Source: Shewanella donghaensis (GTDB lineage Bacteria; Pseudomonadota; Gammaproteobacteria; Enterobacterales; Shewanellaceae). From it: a stretch of 64,000 nt of DNA. The stretch is taken from contig NZ_CP041783.1 in the NCBI RefSeq assembly GCF_007567505.1, forward strand, positions 2,790,001-2,854,000, in the 5' to 3' direction. Numbering within the stretch: position 1 is the stretch's first letter; the number at the start of each line of letters is the position of its first letter. Shown here piece by piece: positions 1-14,400 of this stretch. Below the pieces are notes generated by a model, which saw only the letters and a list, made by a program, of their open reading frames with translations, was not told where the DNA came from and ran no database searches. The position numbers and the translations under genes are program-made.

Positions 1-3000
1 GATAACCTCGGTAGCGGTAACAGTGATAACACCGCCGTGGATACCAATGCACCGACCATGACCGTCACCATCAATGATGATGGCACCGTCAGCTTCCAGT
101 TCTCTGAAACCCCCAAAGGCTTTGACGCCACTGATGTCGCGGTCACCAACGGCAGTATCAGTAACCTGGTGCAAGACCCGACAGATCCAACGTTATGGAC
201 CGCCGATTTAGCCATTAATGATGGCGTTGAAGGGGATGTTACTGTGTCGGTCGCCGATGACAGTTACACCGATGTAGCCGATAACCTCGGTAGCGGTAAC
301 AGTGATAACACCGCCGTGGATACCAATGCACCGACCATGACCGTCACCATCAATGATGATGGCACCGTCAGCTTCCAGTTCTCTGAAACCCCCAAAGGCT
401 TTGACGCCACTGATGTCGCGGTCACCAACGGCAGTATCAGTAACCTGGTGCAAGACCCGACAGATCCAACGTTATGGACCGCCGATTTAGCCATTAATGA
501 TGGCGTTGAAGGTGATGTTACTGTGTCGGTCGCCGATGACAGTTACACCGATGTAGCCGATAACCTCGGTAGCGGTAACAGTGATAACACCGCCGTGGAT
601 ACCAATGCACCGACCATGACCGTCACCATCAATGATGATGGCACCGTCAGCTTCCAGTTCTCTGAAACCCCCAAAGGCTTTGACGCCACTGATGTCGCGG
701 TCACCAACGGCAGTATCAGTAACCTGGTGCAAGACCCGACAGATCCAACGTTATGGACCGCCGATTTAGCCATTAATGATGGCGTTGAAGGTGATGTTAC
801 TGTGTCGGTCGCCGATGACAGTTACACCGATGTAGCCGATAACCTCGGTAGCGGTAACAGTGATAACACCGCCGTGGATACCAATGCACCGACCATGACC
901 GTCACCATCAATGATGATGGCACCGTCAGCTTCCAGTTCTCTGAAACCCCCAAAGGCTTTGACGCCACTGATGTCGCGGTCACCAACGGCAGTATCAGTA
1001 ACCTGGTGCAAGACCCGACAGATCCAACGTTATGGACCGCCGATTTAGCCATTAATGATGGCGTTGAAGGGGATGTTACTGTGTCGGTCGCCGATGACAG
1101 TTACACCGATGTAGCCGATAACCTCGGTAGCGGTAACAGTGATAACACCGCCGTGGATACCAATGCACCGACCATGACCGTCACCATCAATGATGATGGC
1201 ACCGTCAGCTTCCAGTTCTCTGAAACCCCCAAAGGCTTTGACGCCACTGATGTCGCGGTCACTAACGGCAGTATCAGTAACCTGGTGCAAGACCCGACAG
1301 ATCCAACGTTATGGACCGCCGATTTAGCCATTAATGATGGCGTTGAAGGGGATGTTACTGTGTCGGTCGCCGATGACAGTTACACCGATGTAGCCGATAA
1401 CCTCGGTAGCGGTAACAGTGATAACACCGCCGTGGATACCAATGCACCGACCATGACCGTCACCATCAATGATGATGGCACCGTCAGCTTCCAGTTCTCT
1501 GAAACCCCCAAAGGCTTTGACGCCACTGATGTCGCGGTCACCAACGGCAGTATCAGTAACCTGGTGCAAGACCCGACAGATCCAACGTTATGGACCGCCG
1601 ATTTAGCCATTAATGATGGCGTTGAAGGGGATGTTACTGTGTCGGTCGCCGATGACAGTTACACCGATGTAGCCGATAACCTCGGTAGCGGTAACAGTGA
1701 TAACACCGCCGTGGATACCAATGCACCGACCATGACCGTCACCATCAATGATGATGGCACCGTCAGCTTCCAGTTCTCTGAAACCCCCAAAGGCTTTGAC
1801 GCCACTGATGTCGCGGTCACCAACGGCAGTATCAGTAACCTGGTGCAAGACCCGACAGATCCAACGTTATGGACCGCCGATTTAGCCATTAATGATGGCG
1901 TTGAAGGTGATGTTACTGTGTCGGTCGCCGATGACAGTTACACCGATGTAGCCGATAACCTCGGTAGCGGTAACAGTGATAACACCGCCGTGGATACCAA
2001 TGCACCGACCATGACCGTCACCATCAATGATGATGGCACCGTCAGCTTCCAGTTCTCTGAAACCCCCAAAGGCTTTGACGCCACTGATGTCGCGGTCACC
2101 AACGGCAGTATCAGTAACCTGGTGCAAGACCCGACAGATCCAACGTTATGGACCGCCGATTTAGCCATTAATGATGGCGTTGAAGGGGATGTTACTGTGT
2201 CGGTCGCCGATGACAGTTACACCGATGTAGCCGATAACCTCGGTAGCGGTAACAGTGATAACACCGCCGTGGATACCAATGCACCGACCATGACCGTCAC
2301 CATCAATGATGATGGCACCGTCAGCTTCCAGTTCTCTGAAACCCCCAAAGGCTTTGACGCCACTGATGTCGCGGTCACTAACGGCAGTATCAGTAACCTG
2401 GTGCAAGACCCGACAGATCCAACGTTATGGACCGCCGATTTAGCCATTAATGATGGCGTTGAAGGTGATGTTACTGTGTCGGTCGCCGATGACAGTTACA
2501 CCGATGTAGCCGATAACCTCGGTAGCGGTAACAGTGATAACACCGCCGTGGATACCAATGCACCGACCATGACCGTCACCATCAATGATGATGGCACCGT
2601 CAGCTTCCAGTTCTCTGAAACCCCCAAAGGCTTTGACGCCACTGATGTCGCGGTCACTAACGGCAGTATCAGTAACCTGGTGCAAGACCCGACAGATCCA
2701 ACGTTATGGACCGCCGATTTAGCCATTAATGATGGCGTTGAAGGGATGTTACTGTGTCGGTCGCCGATGACAGTTACACCGATGTAGCCGATAACCTCGG
2801 TAGCGGTAACAGTGATAACACCGCCGTGGATACCAATGCACCGACCATGACCGTCACCATCAATGATGATGGCACCGTCAGCTTCCAGTTCTCTGAAACC
2901 CCCAAAGGCTTTGACGCCACTGATGTCGCGGTCACCAACGGCAGTATCAGTAACCTGGTGCAAGACCCGACAGATCCAACGTTATGGACCGCCGATTTAG

Positions 3001-6000
3001 CCATTAATGATGGCGTTGAAGGTGATGTTACTGTGTCGGTCGCCGATGACAGTTACACCGATGTAGCCGATAACCTCGGTAGCGGTAACAGTGATAACAC
3101 CGCCGTGGATACCAATGCACCGACCATGACCGTCACCATCAATGATGATGGCACCGTCAGCTTCCAGTTCTCTGAAACCCCCAAAGGCTTTGACGCCACT
3201 GATGTCGCGGTCACCAACGGCAGTATCAGTAACCTGGTGCAAGACCCGACAGATCCAACGTTATGGACCGCCGATTTAGCCATTAATGATGGCGTTGAAG
3301 GGGATGTTACTGTGTCGGTCGCCGATGACAGTTACACCGATGTAGCCGATAACCTCGGTAGCGGTAACAGTGATAACACCGCCGTGGATACCAATGCACC
3401 GACCATGACCGTCACCATCAATGATGATGGCACCGTCAGCTTCCAGTTCTCTGAAACCCCCAAAGGCTTTGACGCCACTGATGTCGCGGTCACCAACGGC
3501 AGTATCAGTAACCTGGTGCAAGACCCGACAGATCCAACGTTATGGACCGCCGATTTAGCCATTAATGATGGCGTTGAAGGTGATGTTACTGTGTCGGTCG
3601 CCGATGACAGTTACACCGATGTAGCCGATAACCTCGGTAGCGGTAACAGTGATAACACCGCCGTGGATACCAATGCACCGACCATGACCGTCACCATCAA
3701 TGATGATGGCACCGTCAGCTTCCAGTTCTCTGAAACCCCCAAAGGCTTTGACGCCACTGATGTCGCGGTCACTAACGGCAGTATCAGTAACCTGGTGCAA
3801 GACCCGACAGATCCAACGTTATGGACCGCCGATTTAGCCATTAATGATGGCGTTGAAGGGGATGTTACTGTGTCGGTCGCCGATGACAGTTACACCGATG
3901 TAGCCGATAACCTCGGTAGCGGTAACAGTGATAACACCGCCGTGGATACCAATGCACCGACCATGACCGTCACCATCAATGATGATGGCACCGTCAGCTT
4001 CCAGTTCTCTGAAACCCCCAAAGGCTTTGACGCCACTGATGTCGCGGTCACCAACGGCAGTATCAGTAACCTGGTGCAAGACCCGACAGATCCAACGTTA
4101 TGGACCGCCGATTTAGCCATTAATGATGGCGTTGAAGGTGATGTTACTGTGTCGGTCGCCGATGACAGTTACACCGATGTAGCCGATAACCTCGGTAGCG
4201 GTAACAGTGATAACACCGCCGTGGATACCAATGCACCGACCATGACCGTCACCATCAATGATGATGGCACCGTCAGCTTCCAGTTCTCTGAAACCCCCAA
4301 AGGCTTTGACGCCACTGATGTCGCGGTCACCAACGGCAGTATCAGTAACCTGGTGCAAGACCCGACAGATCCAACGTTATGGACCGCCGATTTAGCCATT
4401 AATGATGGCGTTGAAGGTGATGTTACTGTGTCGGTCGCCGATGACAGTTACACCGATGTAGCCGATAACCTCGGTAGCGGTAACAGTGATAACACCGCCG
4501 TGGATACCAATGCACCGACCATGACCGTCACCATCAATGATGATGGCACCGTCAGCTTCCAGTTCTCTGAAACCCCCAAAGGCTTTGACGCCACTGATGT
4601 CGCGGTCACCAACGGCAGTATCAGTAACCTGGTGCAAGACCCGACAGATCCAACGTTATGGACCGCCGATTTAGCCATTAATGATGGCGTTGAAGGTGAT
4701 GTTACTGTGTCGGTCGCCGATGACAGTTACACCGATGTAGCCGATAACCTCGGTAGCGGTAACAGTGATAACACCGCCGTGGATACCAATGCACCGACCA
4801 TGACCGTCACCATCAATGATGATGGCACCGTCAGCTTCCAGTTCTCTGAAACCCCCAAAGGCTTTGACGCCACTGATGTCGCGGTCACAACGGCAGTATC
4901 AGTAACCTGGTGCAAGACCCGACAGATCCAACGTTATGGACCGCCGATTTAGCCATTAATGATGGCGTTGAAGGTGATGTTACTGTGTCGGTCGCCGATG
5001 ACAGTTACACCGATGTAGCCGATAACCTCGGTAGCGGTAACAGTGATAACACCGCCGTGGATACCAATGCACCGACCATGACCGTCACCATCAATGATGA
5101 TGGCACCGTCAGCTTCCAGTTCTCTGAAACCCCCAAAGGCTTTGACGCCACTGATGTCGCGGTCACCAACGGCAGTATCAGTAACCTGGTGCAAGACCCG
5201 ACAGATCCAACGTTATGGACCGCCGATTTAGCCATTAATGATGGCGTTGAAGGGGATGTTACTGTGTCGGTCGCCGATGACAGTTACACCGATGTAGCCG
5301 ATAACCTCGGTAGCGGTAACAGTGATAACACCGCCGTGGATACCAATGCACCGACCATGACCGTCACCATCAATGATGATGGCACCGTCAGCTTCCAGTT
5401 CTCTGAAACCCCCAAAGGCTTTGACGCCACTGATGTCGCGGTCACCAACGGCAGTATCAGTAACCTGGTGCAAGACCCGACAGATCCAACGTTATGGACC
5501 GCCGATTTAGCCATTAATGATGGCGTTGAAGGTGATGTTACTGTGTCGGTCGCCGATGACAGTTACACCGATGTAGCCGATAACCTCGGTAGCGGTAACA
5601 GTGATAACACCGCCGTGGATACCAATGCACCGACCATGACCGTCACCATCAATGATGATGGCACCGTCAGCTTCCAGTTCTCTGAAACCCCCAAAGGCTT
5701 TGACGCCACTGATGTCGCGGTCACCAACGGCAGTATCAGTAACCTGGTGCAAGACCCGACAGATCCAACGTTATGGACCGCCGATTTAGCCATTAATGAT
5801 GGCGTTGAAGGGGATGTTACTGTGTCGGTCGCCGATGACAGTTACACCGATGTAGCCGATAACCTCGGTAGCGGTAACAGTGATAACACCGCCGTGGATA
5901 CCAATGCACCGACCATGACCGTCACCATCAATGATGATGGCACCGTCAGCTTCCAGTTCTCTGAAACCCCCAAAGGCTTTGACGCCACTGATGTCGCGGT

Positions 6001-9000
6001 CACCAACGGCAGTATCAGTAACCTGGTGCAAGACCCGACAGATCCAACGTTATGGACCGCCGATTTAGCCATTAATGATGGCGTTGAAGGTGATGTTACT
6101 GTGTCGGTCGCCGATGACAGTTACACCGATGTAGCCGATAACCTCGGTAGCGGTAACAGTGATAACACCGCCGTGGATACCAATGCACCGACCATGACCG
6201 TCACCATCAATGATGATGGCACCGTCAGCTTCCAGTTCTCTGAAACCCCCAAAGGCTTTGACGCCACTGATGTCGCGGTCACCAACGGCAGTATCAGTAA
6301 CCTGGTGCAAGACCCGACAGATCCAACGTTATGGACCGCCGATTTAGCCATTAATGATGGCGTTGAAGGGGATGTTACTGTGTCGGTCGCCGATGACAGT
6401 TACACCGATGTAGCCGATAACCTCGGTAGCGGTAACAGTGATAACACCGCCGTGGATACCAATGCACCGACCATGACCGTCACCATCAATGATGATGGCA
6501 CCGTCAGCTTCCAGTTCTCTGAAACCCCCAAAGGCTTTGACGCCACTGATGTCGCGGTCACCAACGGCAGTATCAGTAACCTGGTGCAAGACCCGACAGA
6601 TCCAACGTTATGGACCGCCGATTTAGCCATTAATGATGGCGTTGAAGGTGATGTTACTGTGTCGGTCGCCGATGACAGTTACACCGATGTAGCCGATAAC
6701 CTCGGTAGCGGTAACAGTGATAACACCGCCGTGGATACCAATGCACCGACCATGACCGTCACCATCAATGATGATGGCACCGTCAGCTTCCAGTTCTCTG
6801 AAACCCCCAAAGGCTTTGACGCCACTGATGTCGCGGTCACTAACGGCAGTATCAGTAACCTGGTGCAAGACCCGACAGATCCAACGTTATGGACCGCCGA
6901 TTTAGCCATTAATGATGGCGTTGAAGGGGATGTTACTGTGTCGGTCGCCGATGACAGTTACACCGATGTAGCCGATAACCTCGGTAGCGGTAACAGTGAT
7001 AACACCGCCGTGGATACCAATGCACCGACCATGACCGTCACCATCAATGATGATGGCACCGTCAGCTTCCAGTTCTCTGAAACCCCCAAAGGCTTTGACG
7101 CCACTGATGTCGCGGTCACCAACGGCAGTATCAGTAACCTGGTGCAAGACCCGACAGATCCAACGTTATGGACCGCCGATTTAGCCATTAATGATGGCGT
7201 TGAAGGGGATGTTACTGTGTCGGTCGCCGATGACAGTTACACCGATGTAGCCGATAACCTCGGTAGCGGTAACAGTGATAACACCGCCGTGGATACCAAT
7301 GCACCGACCATGACCGTCACCATCAATGATGATGGCACCGTCAGCTTCCAGTTCTCTGAAACCCCCAAAGGCTTTGACGCCACTGATGTCGCGGTCACTA
7401 ACGGCAGTATCAGTAACCTGGTGCAAGACCCGACAGATCCAACGTTATGGACCGCCGATTTAGCCATTAATGATGGCGTTGAAGGGGATGTTACTGTGTC
7501 GGTCGCCGATGACAGTTACACCGATGTAGCCGATAACCTCGGTAGCGGTAACAGTGATAACACCGCCGTGGATACCAATGCACCGACCATGACCGTCACC
7601 ATCAATGATGATGGCACCGTCAGCTTCCAGTTCTCTGAAACCCCCAAAGGCTTTGACGCCACTGATGTCGCGGTCACAACGGCAGTATCAGTAACCTGGT
7701 GCAAGACCCGACAGATCCAACGTTATGGACCGCCGATTTAGCCATTAATGATGGCGTTGAAGGGGATGTTACTGTGTCGGTCGCCGATGACAGTTACACC
7801 GATGTAGCCGATAACCTCGGTAGCGGTAACAGTGATAACACCGCCGTGGATACCAATGCACCGACCATGACCGTCACCATCAATGATGATGGCACCGTCA
7901 GCTTCCAGTTCTCTGAAACCCCCAAAGGCTTTGACGCCACTGATGTCGCGGTCACCAACGGCAGTATCAGTAACCTGGTGCAAGACCCGACAGATCCAAC
8001 GTTATGGACCGCCGATTTAGCCATTAATGATGGCGTTGAAGGGGATGTTACTGTGTCGGTCGCCGATGACAGTTACACCGATGTAGCCGATAACCTCGGT
8101 AGCGGTAACAGTGATAACACCGCCGTGGATACCAATGCACCGACCATGACCGTCACCATCAATGATGATGGCACCGTCAGCTTCCAGTTCTCTGAAACCC
8201 CCAAAGGCTTTGACGCCACTGATGTCGCGGTCACCAACGGCAGTATCAGTAACCTGGTGCAAGACCCGACAGATCCAACGTTATGGACCGCCGATTTAGC
8301 CATTAATGATGGCGTTGAAGGGGATGTTACTGTGTCGGTCGCCGATGACAGTTACACCGATGTAGCCGATAACCTCGGTAGCGGTAACAGTGATAACACC
8401 GCCGTGGATACCAATGCACCGACCATGACCGTCACCATCAATGATGATGGCACCGTCAGCTTCCAGTTCTCTGAAACCCCCAAAGGCTTTGACGCCACTG
8501 ATGTCGCGGTCACCAACGGCAGTATCAGTAACCTGGTGCAAGACCCGACAGATCCAACGTTATGGACCGCCGATTTAGCCATTAATGATGGCGTTGAAGG
8601 TGATGTTACTGTGTCGGTCGCCGATGACAGTTACACCGATGTAGCCGATAACCTCGGTAGCGGTAACAGTGATAACACCGCCGTGGATACCAATGCACCG
8701 ACCATGACCGTCACCATCAATGATGATGGCACCGTCAGCTTCCAGTTCTCTGAAACCCCCAAAGGCTTTGACGCCACTGATGTCGCGGTCACCAACGGCA
8801 GTATCAGTAACCTGGTGCAAGACCCGACAGATCCAACGTTATGGACCGCCGATTTAGCCATTAATGATGGCGTTGAAGGTGATGTTACTGTGTCGGTCGC
8901 CGATGACAGTTACACCGATGTAGCCGATAACCTCGGTAGCGGTAACAGTGATAACACCGCCGTGGATACCAATGCACCGACCATGACCGTCACCATCAAT

Positions 9001-11484
9001 GATGATGGCACCGTCAGCTTCCAGTTCTCTGAAACCCCCAAAGGCTTTGACGCCACTGATGTCGCGGTCACCAACGGCAGTATCAGTAACCTGGTGCAAG
9101 ACCCGACAGATCCAACGTTATGGACCGCCGATTTAGCCATTAATGATGGCGTTGAAGGGGATGTTACTGTGTCGGTCGCCGATGACAGTTACACCGATGT
9201 AGCCGATAACCTCGGTAGCGGTAACAGTGATAACACCGCCGTGGATACCAATGCACCGACCATGACCGTCACCATCAATGATGATGGCACCGTCAGCTTC
9301 CAGTTCTCTGAAACCCCCAAAGGCTTTGACGCCACTGATGTCGCGGTCACTAACGGCAGTATCAGTAACCTGGTGCAAGACCCGACAGATCCAACGTTAT
9401 GGACCGCCGATTTAGCCATTAATGATGGCGTTGAAGGGGATGTTACTGTGTCGGTCGCCGATGACAGTTACACCGATGTAGCCGATAACCTCGGTAGCGG
9501 TAACAGTGATAACACCGCCGTGGATACCAATGCACCGACCATGACCGTCACCATCAATGATGATGGCACCGTCAGCTTCCAGTTCTCTGAAACCCCCAAA
9601 GGCTTTGACGCCACTGATGTCGCGGTCACCAACGGCAGTATCAGTAACCTGGTGCAAGACCCGACAGATCCAACGTTATGGACCGCCGATTTAGCCATTA
9701 ATGATGGCGTTGAAGGGGATGTTACTGTGTCGGTCGCCGATGACAGTTACACCGATGTAGCCGATAACCTCGGTAGCGGTAACAGTGATAACACCGCCGT
9801 AGATACCAATGCACCGACCATGACCGTCACCATCAATGATGATGGAACCGTCAGCTTCCAGTTCTCTGAAACCCCCAAAGGCTTTGACGCCACTGATGTC
9901 GCGGTCACTAACGGCAGTATCAGTAACCTGGTGCAAGACCCGACAGATCCAACGTTATGGACCGCCGATTTAGCCATTAATGATGGCGTTGAAGGGGATG
10001 TTACTGTGTCGGTCGCCGATGACAGTTACACCGATGTAGCCGATAACCTCGGTAGCGGTAACAGTGATAACACCGCCGTGGATACCAATGCACCGACCAT
10101 GACCGTCACCATCAATGATGATGGCACCGTCAGCTTCCAGTTCTCTGAAACCCCCAAAGGCTTTGACGCCACTGATGTCGCGGTCACCAACGGCAGTATC
10201 AGTAACCTGGTGCAAGACCCGACAGATCCAACGTTATGGACCGCCGATTTAGCCATTAATGATGGCGTTGAAGGTGATGTTACTGTGTCGGTCGCCGATG
10301 ACAGTTACACCGATGTAGCCGATAACCTCGGTAGCGGTAACAGTGATAACACCGCCGTGGATACCAATGCACCGACCATGACCGTCACCATCAATGATGA
10401 TGGCACCGTCAGCTTCCAGTTCTCTGAAACCCCCAAAGGCTTTGACGCCACTGATGTCGCGGTCACCAACGGCAGTATCAGTAACCTGGTGCAAGACCCG
10501 ACAGATCCAACGTTATGGACCGCCGATTTAGCCATTAATGATGGCGTTGAAGGTGATGTTACTGTGTCGGTCGCCGATGACAGTTACACCGATGTAGCCG
10601 ATAACCTCGGTAGCGGTAACAGTGATAACACCGCCGTAGATACCAATGCACCGACCATGACCGTCACCATCAATGATGATGGCACCGTCAGCTTCCAGTT
10701 CTCTGAAACCCCCAAAGGCTTTGACGCCACTGATGTCGCGGTCACCAACGGCAGTATCAGTAACCTGGTGCAAGACCCGACAGATCCAACGTTATGGACC
10801 GCCGATTTAGCCATTAATGATGGCGTTGAAGGGATGTTACTGTGTCGGTCGCCGATGACAGTTACACCGATGTAGCCGATAACCTCGGTAGCGGTAACAG
10901 TGATAACACCGCCGTGGATACCAATGCACCGACCATGACCGTCACCATCAATGATGATGGCACCGTCAGCTTCCAGTTCTCTGAAACCCCCAAAGGCTTT
11001 GACGCCACTGATGTCGCGGTCACCAACGGCAGTATCAGTAACCTGGTGCAAGACCCGACAGATCCAACGTTATGGACCGCCGATTTAGCCATTAATGATG
11101 GCGTTGAAGGTGATGTTACTGTGTCGGTCGCCGATGACAGTTACACCGATGTAGCTGATAACCTCGGTAGCGGTAACAGTGATAACACCGCCGTGGATAC
11201 CAATGCACCGACCATGACCGTCACCATCAATGATGATGCACCGTCAGCTTCCAGTTCTCTGAAACCCCCAAAGGCTTTGACGCCACTGATGTCGCGGTCA
11301 CTAACGGCAGTATCAGTAACCTGGTGCAAGACCCGACAGATCCAACGTTATGGACCGCCGATTTAGCCATTAATGATGGCGTTGAAGGTGATGTTACTGT
11401 GTCGGTCGCCGATGACAGTTACACCGATGTAGCCGATAACCTCGGTAGCGGTAACAGTGATAACACCGCCGTGGATACCAATGC
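1..11484 (+). repeat. 279-bp tandem repeat array, 41 full units plus a partial unit
   Basis: Units start at 1, 280, 559 and so on. The last full unit ends at 11434, and a partial unit runs to about 11484, where unique sequence begins. Allowing for five single-base deletions, 11434 bases equal exactly 41 x 279. Each unit encodes the same 93 residues, including TVSFQFSETPKGFDATDVAV and DPTDPTLWTADLAINDG. The only substitutions seen are synonymous: GGG/GGT in EGD, ACC/ACT before NGS, and rare GTG/GTA, GGC/GGA-type and GCC/GCT changes near the end. A hand count gives about 53% GC for one unit, visibly higher than the AT-rich flanking genes. The array continues upstream of the window, so the true copy number is unknown. 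Confidence 0.97.
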
Positions 11485-14400
11485 GCCTAATACTCCTACT
11501 ATTTTAATTACAGATGACGGATTACCTGGTGATACATGGCTTAATCAAAATGAAATAAACGCAAATGGATCAGGCATTCAAGTTCAAGCAAATGTTGATG
11601 ATGCTGATTTAGTTGCTGGCGGGTATGTCAGCATCACAACCTTGATTAACGGTTCTACAATTACGTTCGAGCTTCAGCTTGAAAATGGTCAATTAGTTAA
11701 CCTTGACGGCACACCTCCTGGAATCGATTTTTCATATAATAATGGCGTAATAACGTGGAGTGAAGATGTACCTGCTGAAGGGCAAACTATCACCGTTAGT
11801 ATTTCTCAAACTGATGCAGCAGGTAATGAATCAACACTTGTTTCTGATACTGCTACCATAAACACTGTTGATGCTGTCGATGATGCTGTAGGGACCACTT
11901 TTTCTACCACTGCAGACTCATCCAACGGTTGGGTTAGCTCGGTAAACTCAAATGGCGAAGCTGATTTTGTGATTAGCGCCAGAAATGCTGACGGCAGCAC
12001 TGGAACACTTACTTATAACGATGGAACCAATCAATTAGGTGTCGGGGGCTCACCAAGGTCTACAGATCAAGTAGAGAATCAAATTGAATATGATTCTGCA
12101 ACTGGTACTTCAGAAGCAATTGTTATTGATTTCAATGGTCTAGTCAATGAAGCAACCTTTAGTGTTTCTAGAATGTTTGCTGATGAAAATAGTGGTGAGC
12201 AAGGTACTTGGTACGCTTATTACAATGGTCAATTGGTCGCAACCGAAACCTTTTCAACAACTAGTGGCACAACCGGCACATTTACAATTAATACTGGCAG
12301 CCTTGTATTTGACCAGCTGGTATTTGAAGCTGCACCAACTATTAGTGAAGCAAATGGAGGGCCACAGCTCACTGACTCCTCAGACTACTACTTAGACTCT
12401 GTCACTGTCACAGGACCTGCACTGGTAGATGCTTATGTTGTCAATGAAAACGCAACATTAAGCATCACAGAAATCTCTGAAGGCTTATTAGCAAATGATA
12501 TTGATGCTCAAGGTCATACGTTCACAATAAGCCATGTCAATGGCGACAATTTAGTTGATGGAGAAGTAATAACTCTCCCAAGTGGCGCGTTATTGACAAT
12601 TAATAGCGATGGTACCTATAGCTATAATGCCAATAATGCATTCCGTAATTTATCTGCAGGTGAAGTCACAACTGACAGTTTCACTTATACGATTACCGAT
12701 GAATATGGAGCAATAGATACCGCTACTGTCACTATCAATGTTATTGGACTTGATGAAGACGTCATCATCAATACCCCCGATGTGCTTCTAGTCGATGAAT
12801 CTGCCTTAGCTGATGGTACTGGCTTTGTAAATAACGGGCAAACATTAGCAAGTGGTTCAACAAATATAGAAGTTAATGATGGCTTAGACCGTCTTGAAAT
12901 TCGAAATGGGCTTAATACGACCACATTAACACTCGCTTCATTGCTCGTAGCTTCTGCAGCTAACCCAATTGTGATTGCAGGGGAGTATGGAACGTTAACG
13001 ATTACTGGTTATAACGATGGTTTACTTGATTATAATTACTCCATAAATAGCGCACAAAATCATACTGGATCAAATAGTGAGTCACTATCTGATAATTTCC
13101 AAATAACTGCTTACGATATAGATGGTGATAGTGCCTCAGCAACATTATCTGCCGGAATTAATGATGACTTTTCAAAAGCAACAAATGATAACGTCACCAT
13201 TGAGGTACTTGAAGATTCATTCGCTATTATAGGTGGTGTGCAAGCAACTTGGCTCTCGACAATTGGTGGCGCTAATATTGTCCGTTATGACGGTGATATC
13301 GGTAATGGCGGAGAAGATAACGATAGTGAATTCGATCAAATACGTTGGGGTAATCCTGTAACTGCAGGTCTGAAATCTGGATATGGCTTCATTGATAATG
13401 ACACAGCTTTAAACGGTGAACTTGCTCTTAATCAGGATATTGTTTTAGGAACCTTTACTCATTATAACTATCCCATATACTCAGGAAGCTCCATAACAGG
13501 GGCCTCGATGGATGTGGTATTTAATGTCATAGACGCCTTTGGTGTTGTCACACCTGTAACATTAACCCTGAATTTAGCTCACAATGAAACGCCAAATAAC
13601 GGACCAAATCCTGATGATATTGTAACTATCGAACAAACCAATGTAACGTTTAACTATGAAGGCGAGCTTTACACCATTCAAGTTATTGGTTTTATAGATG
13701 AAAATGGTGATGTGGTAACTTCCATTTATACTGAAGAAAATGCCGCAACAAGCTACGATTTAGTTATAAGAATGGTTGCAGGTAATGGATACGAGTTACC
13801 GTATATCGAAGGTAATGTCATTGATAATGATATTACAGGAGCAGATGTTGATACGGTTGTGGTTGGTGTGGAGACTGGGGATCAAAGTGATACGAGCATC
13901 GTTGGAAATATAGGTGCTGTGATCACAGGCACATACGGTAACTTGGTTATCAATACCGATGGTAGCTATCGTTACGATGTCACCATGGATAATAACCTTA
14001 TCCCTGACAATGCCGTAGAAACTTTCACTTATACAATTAGAGATTCCGACGGCGATGAATCAAGTGCAACACTTTCCATAGACGTTAGCTTGGTTAATGT
14101 ACAAGGAGTTCCTACTTCCACGTCTGATAATCTCAACGTAGAAGGCTCAAACTTAGCCGATGAAATTATTGTATTAGATGGAGAAAATGGCACTCAGAAA
14201 CAGCTCAATGTTAGTTTCGGTGGAGGCTTATTCGGACAAATAACTAACTCTGATGGTAATTTGATTACAGATAATGGCAGCAACCTTACTAGCTTTAATC
14301 AGAATAATAAGCAAATTATAAGCAGTAGTGAGGGTCATGACCATATCGAAACAGGTAAAGGAAATGACACTATTTATGCGGGTGCAACAGGATCAACTAA

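Noticed and set aside
208-11329. Dozens of minus-strand open frames of 62-155 residues in the adhesin array
   Set aside because: They recur once per 279-bp unit in two frames, have no ribosome sites, and are by-products of the repeated codons of the + strand gene.
37-11366. Separate + strand genes within the array (37-2787, 2754-4952, 4910-7741, 7699-10875, 10842-11366)
   Set aside because: Each break is a single-base deletion in the repeat; the frames join into one adhesin once corrected.
1-11434. CRISPR-like repeat array
   Set aside because: Units are 279 bp, contiguous without spacers and code in one frame for Ig-like domains.
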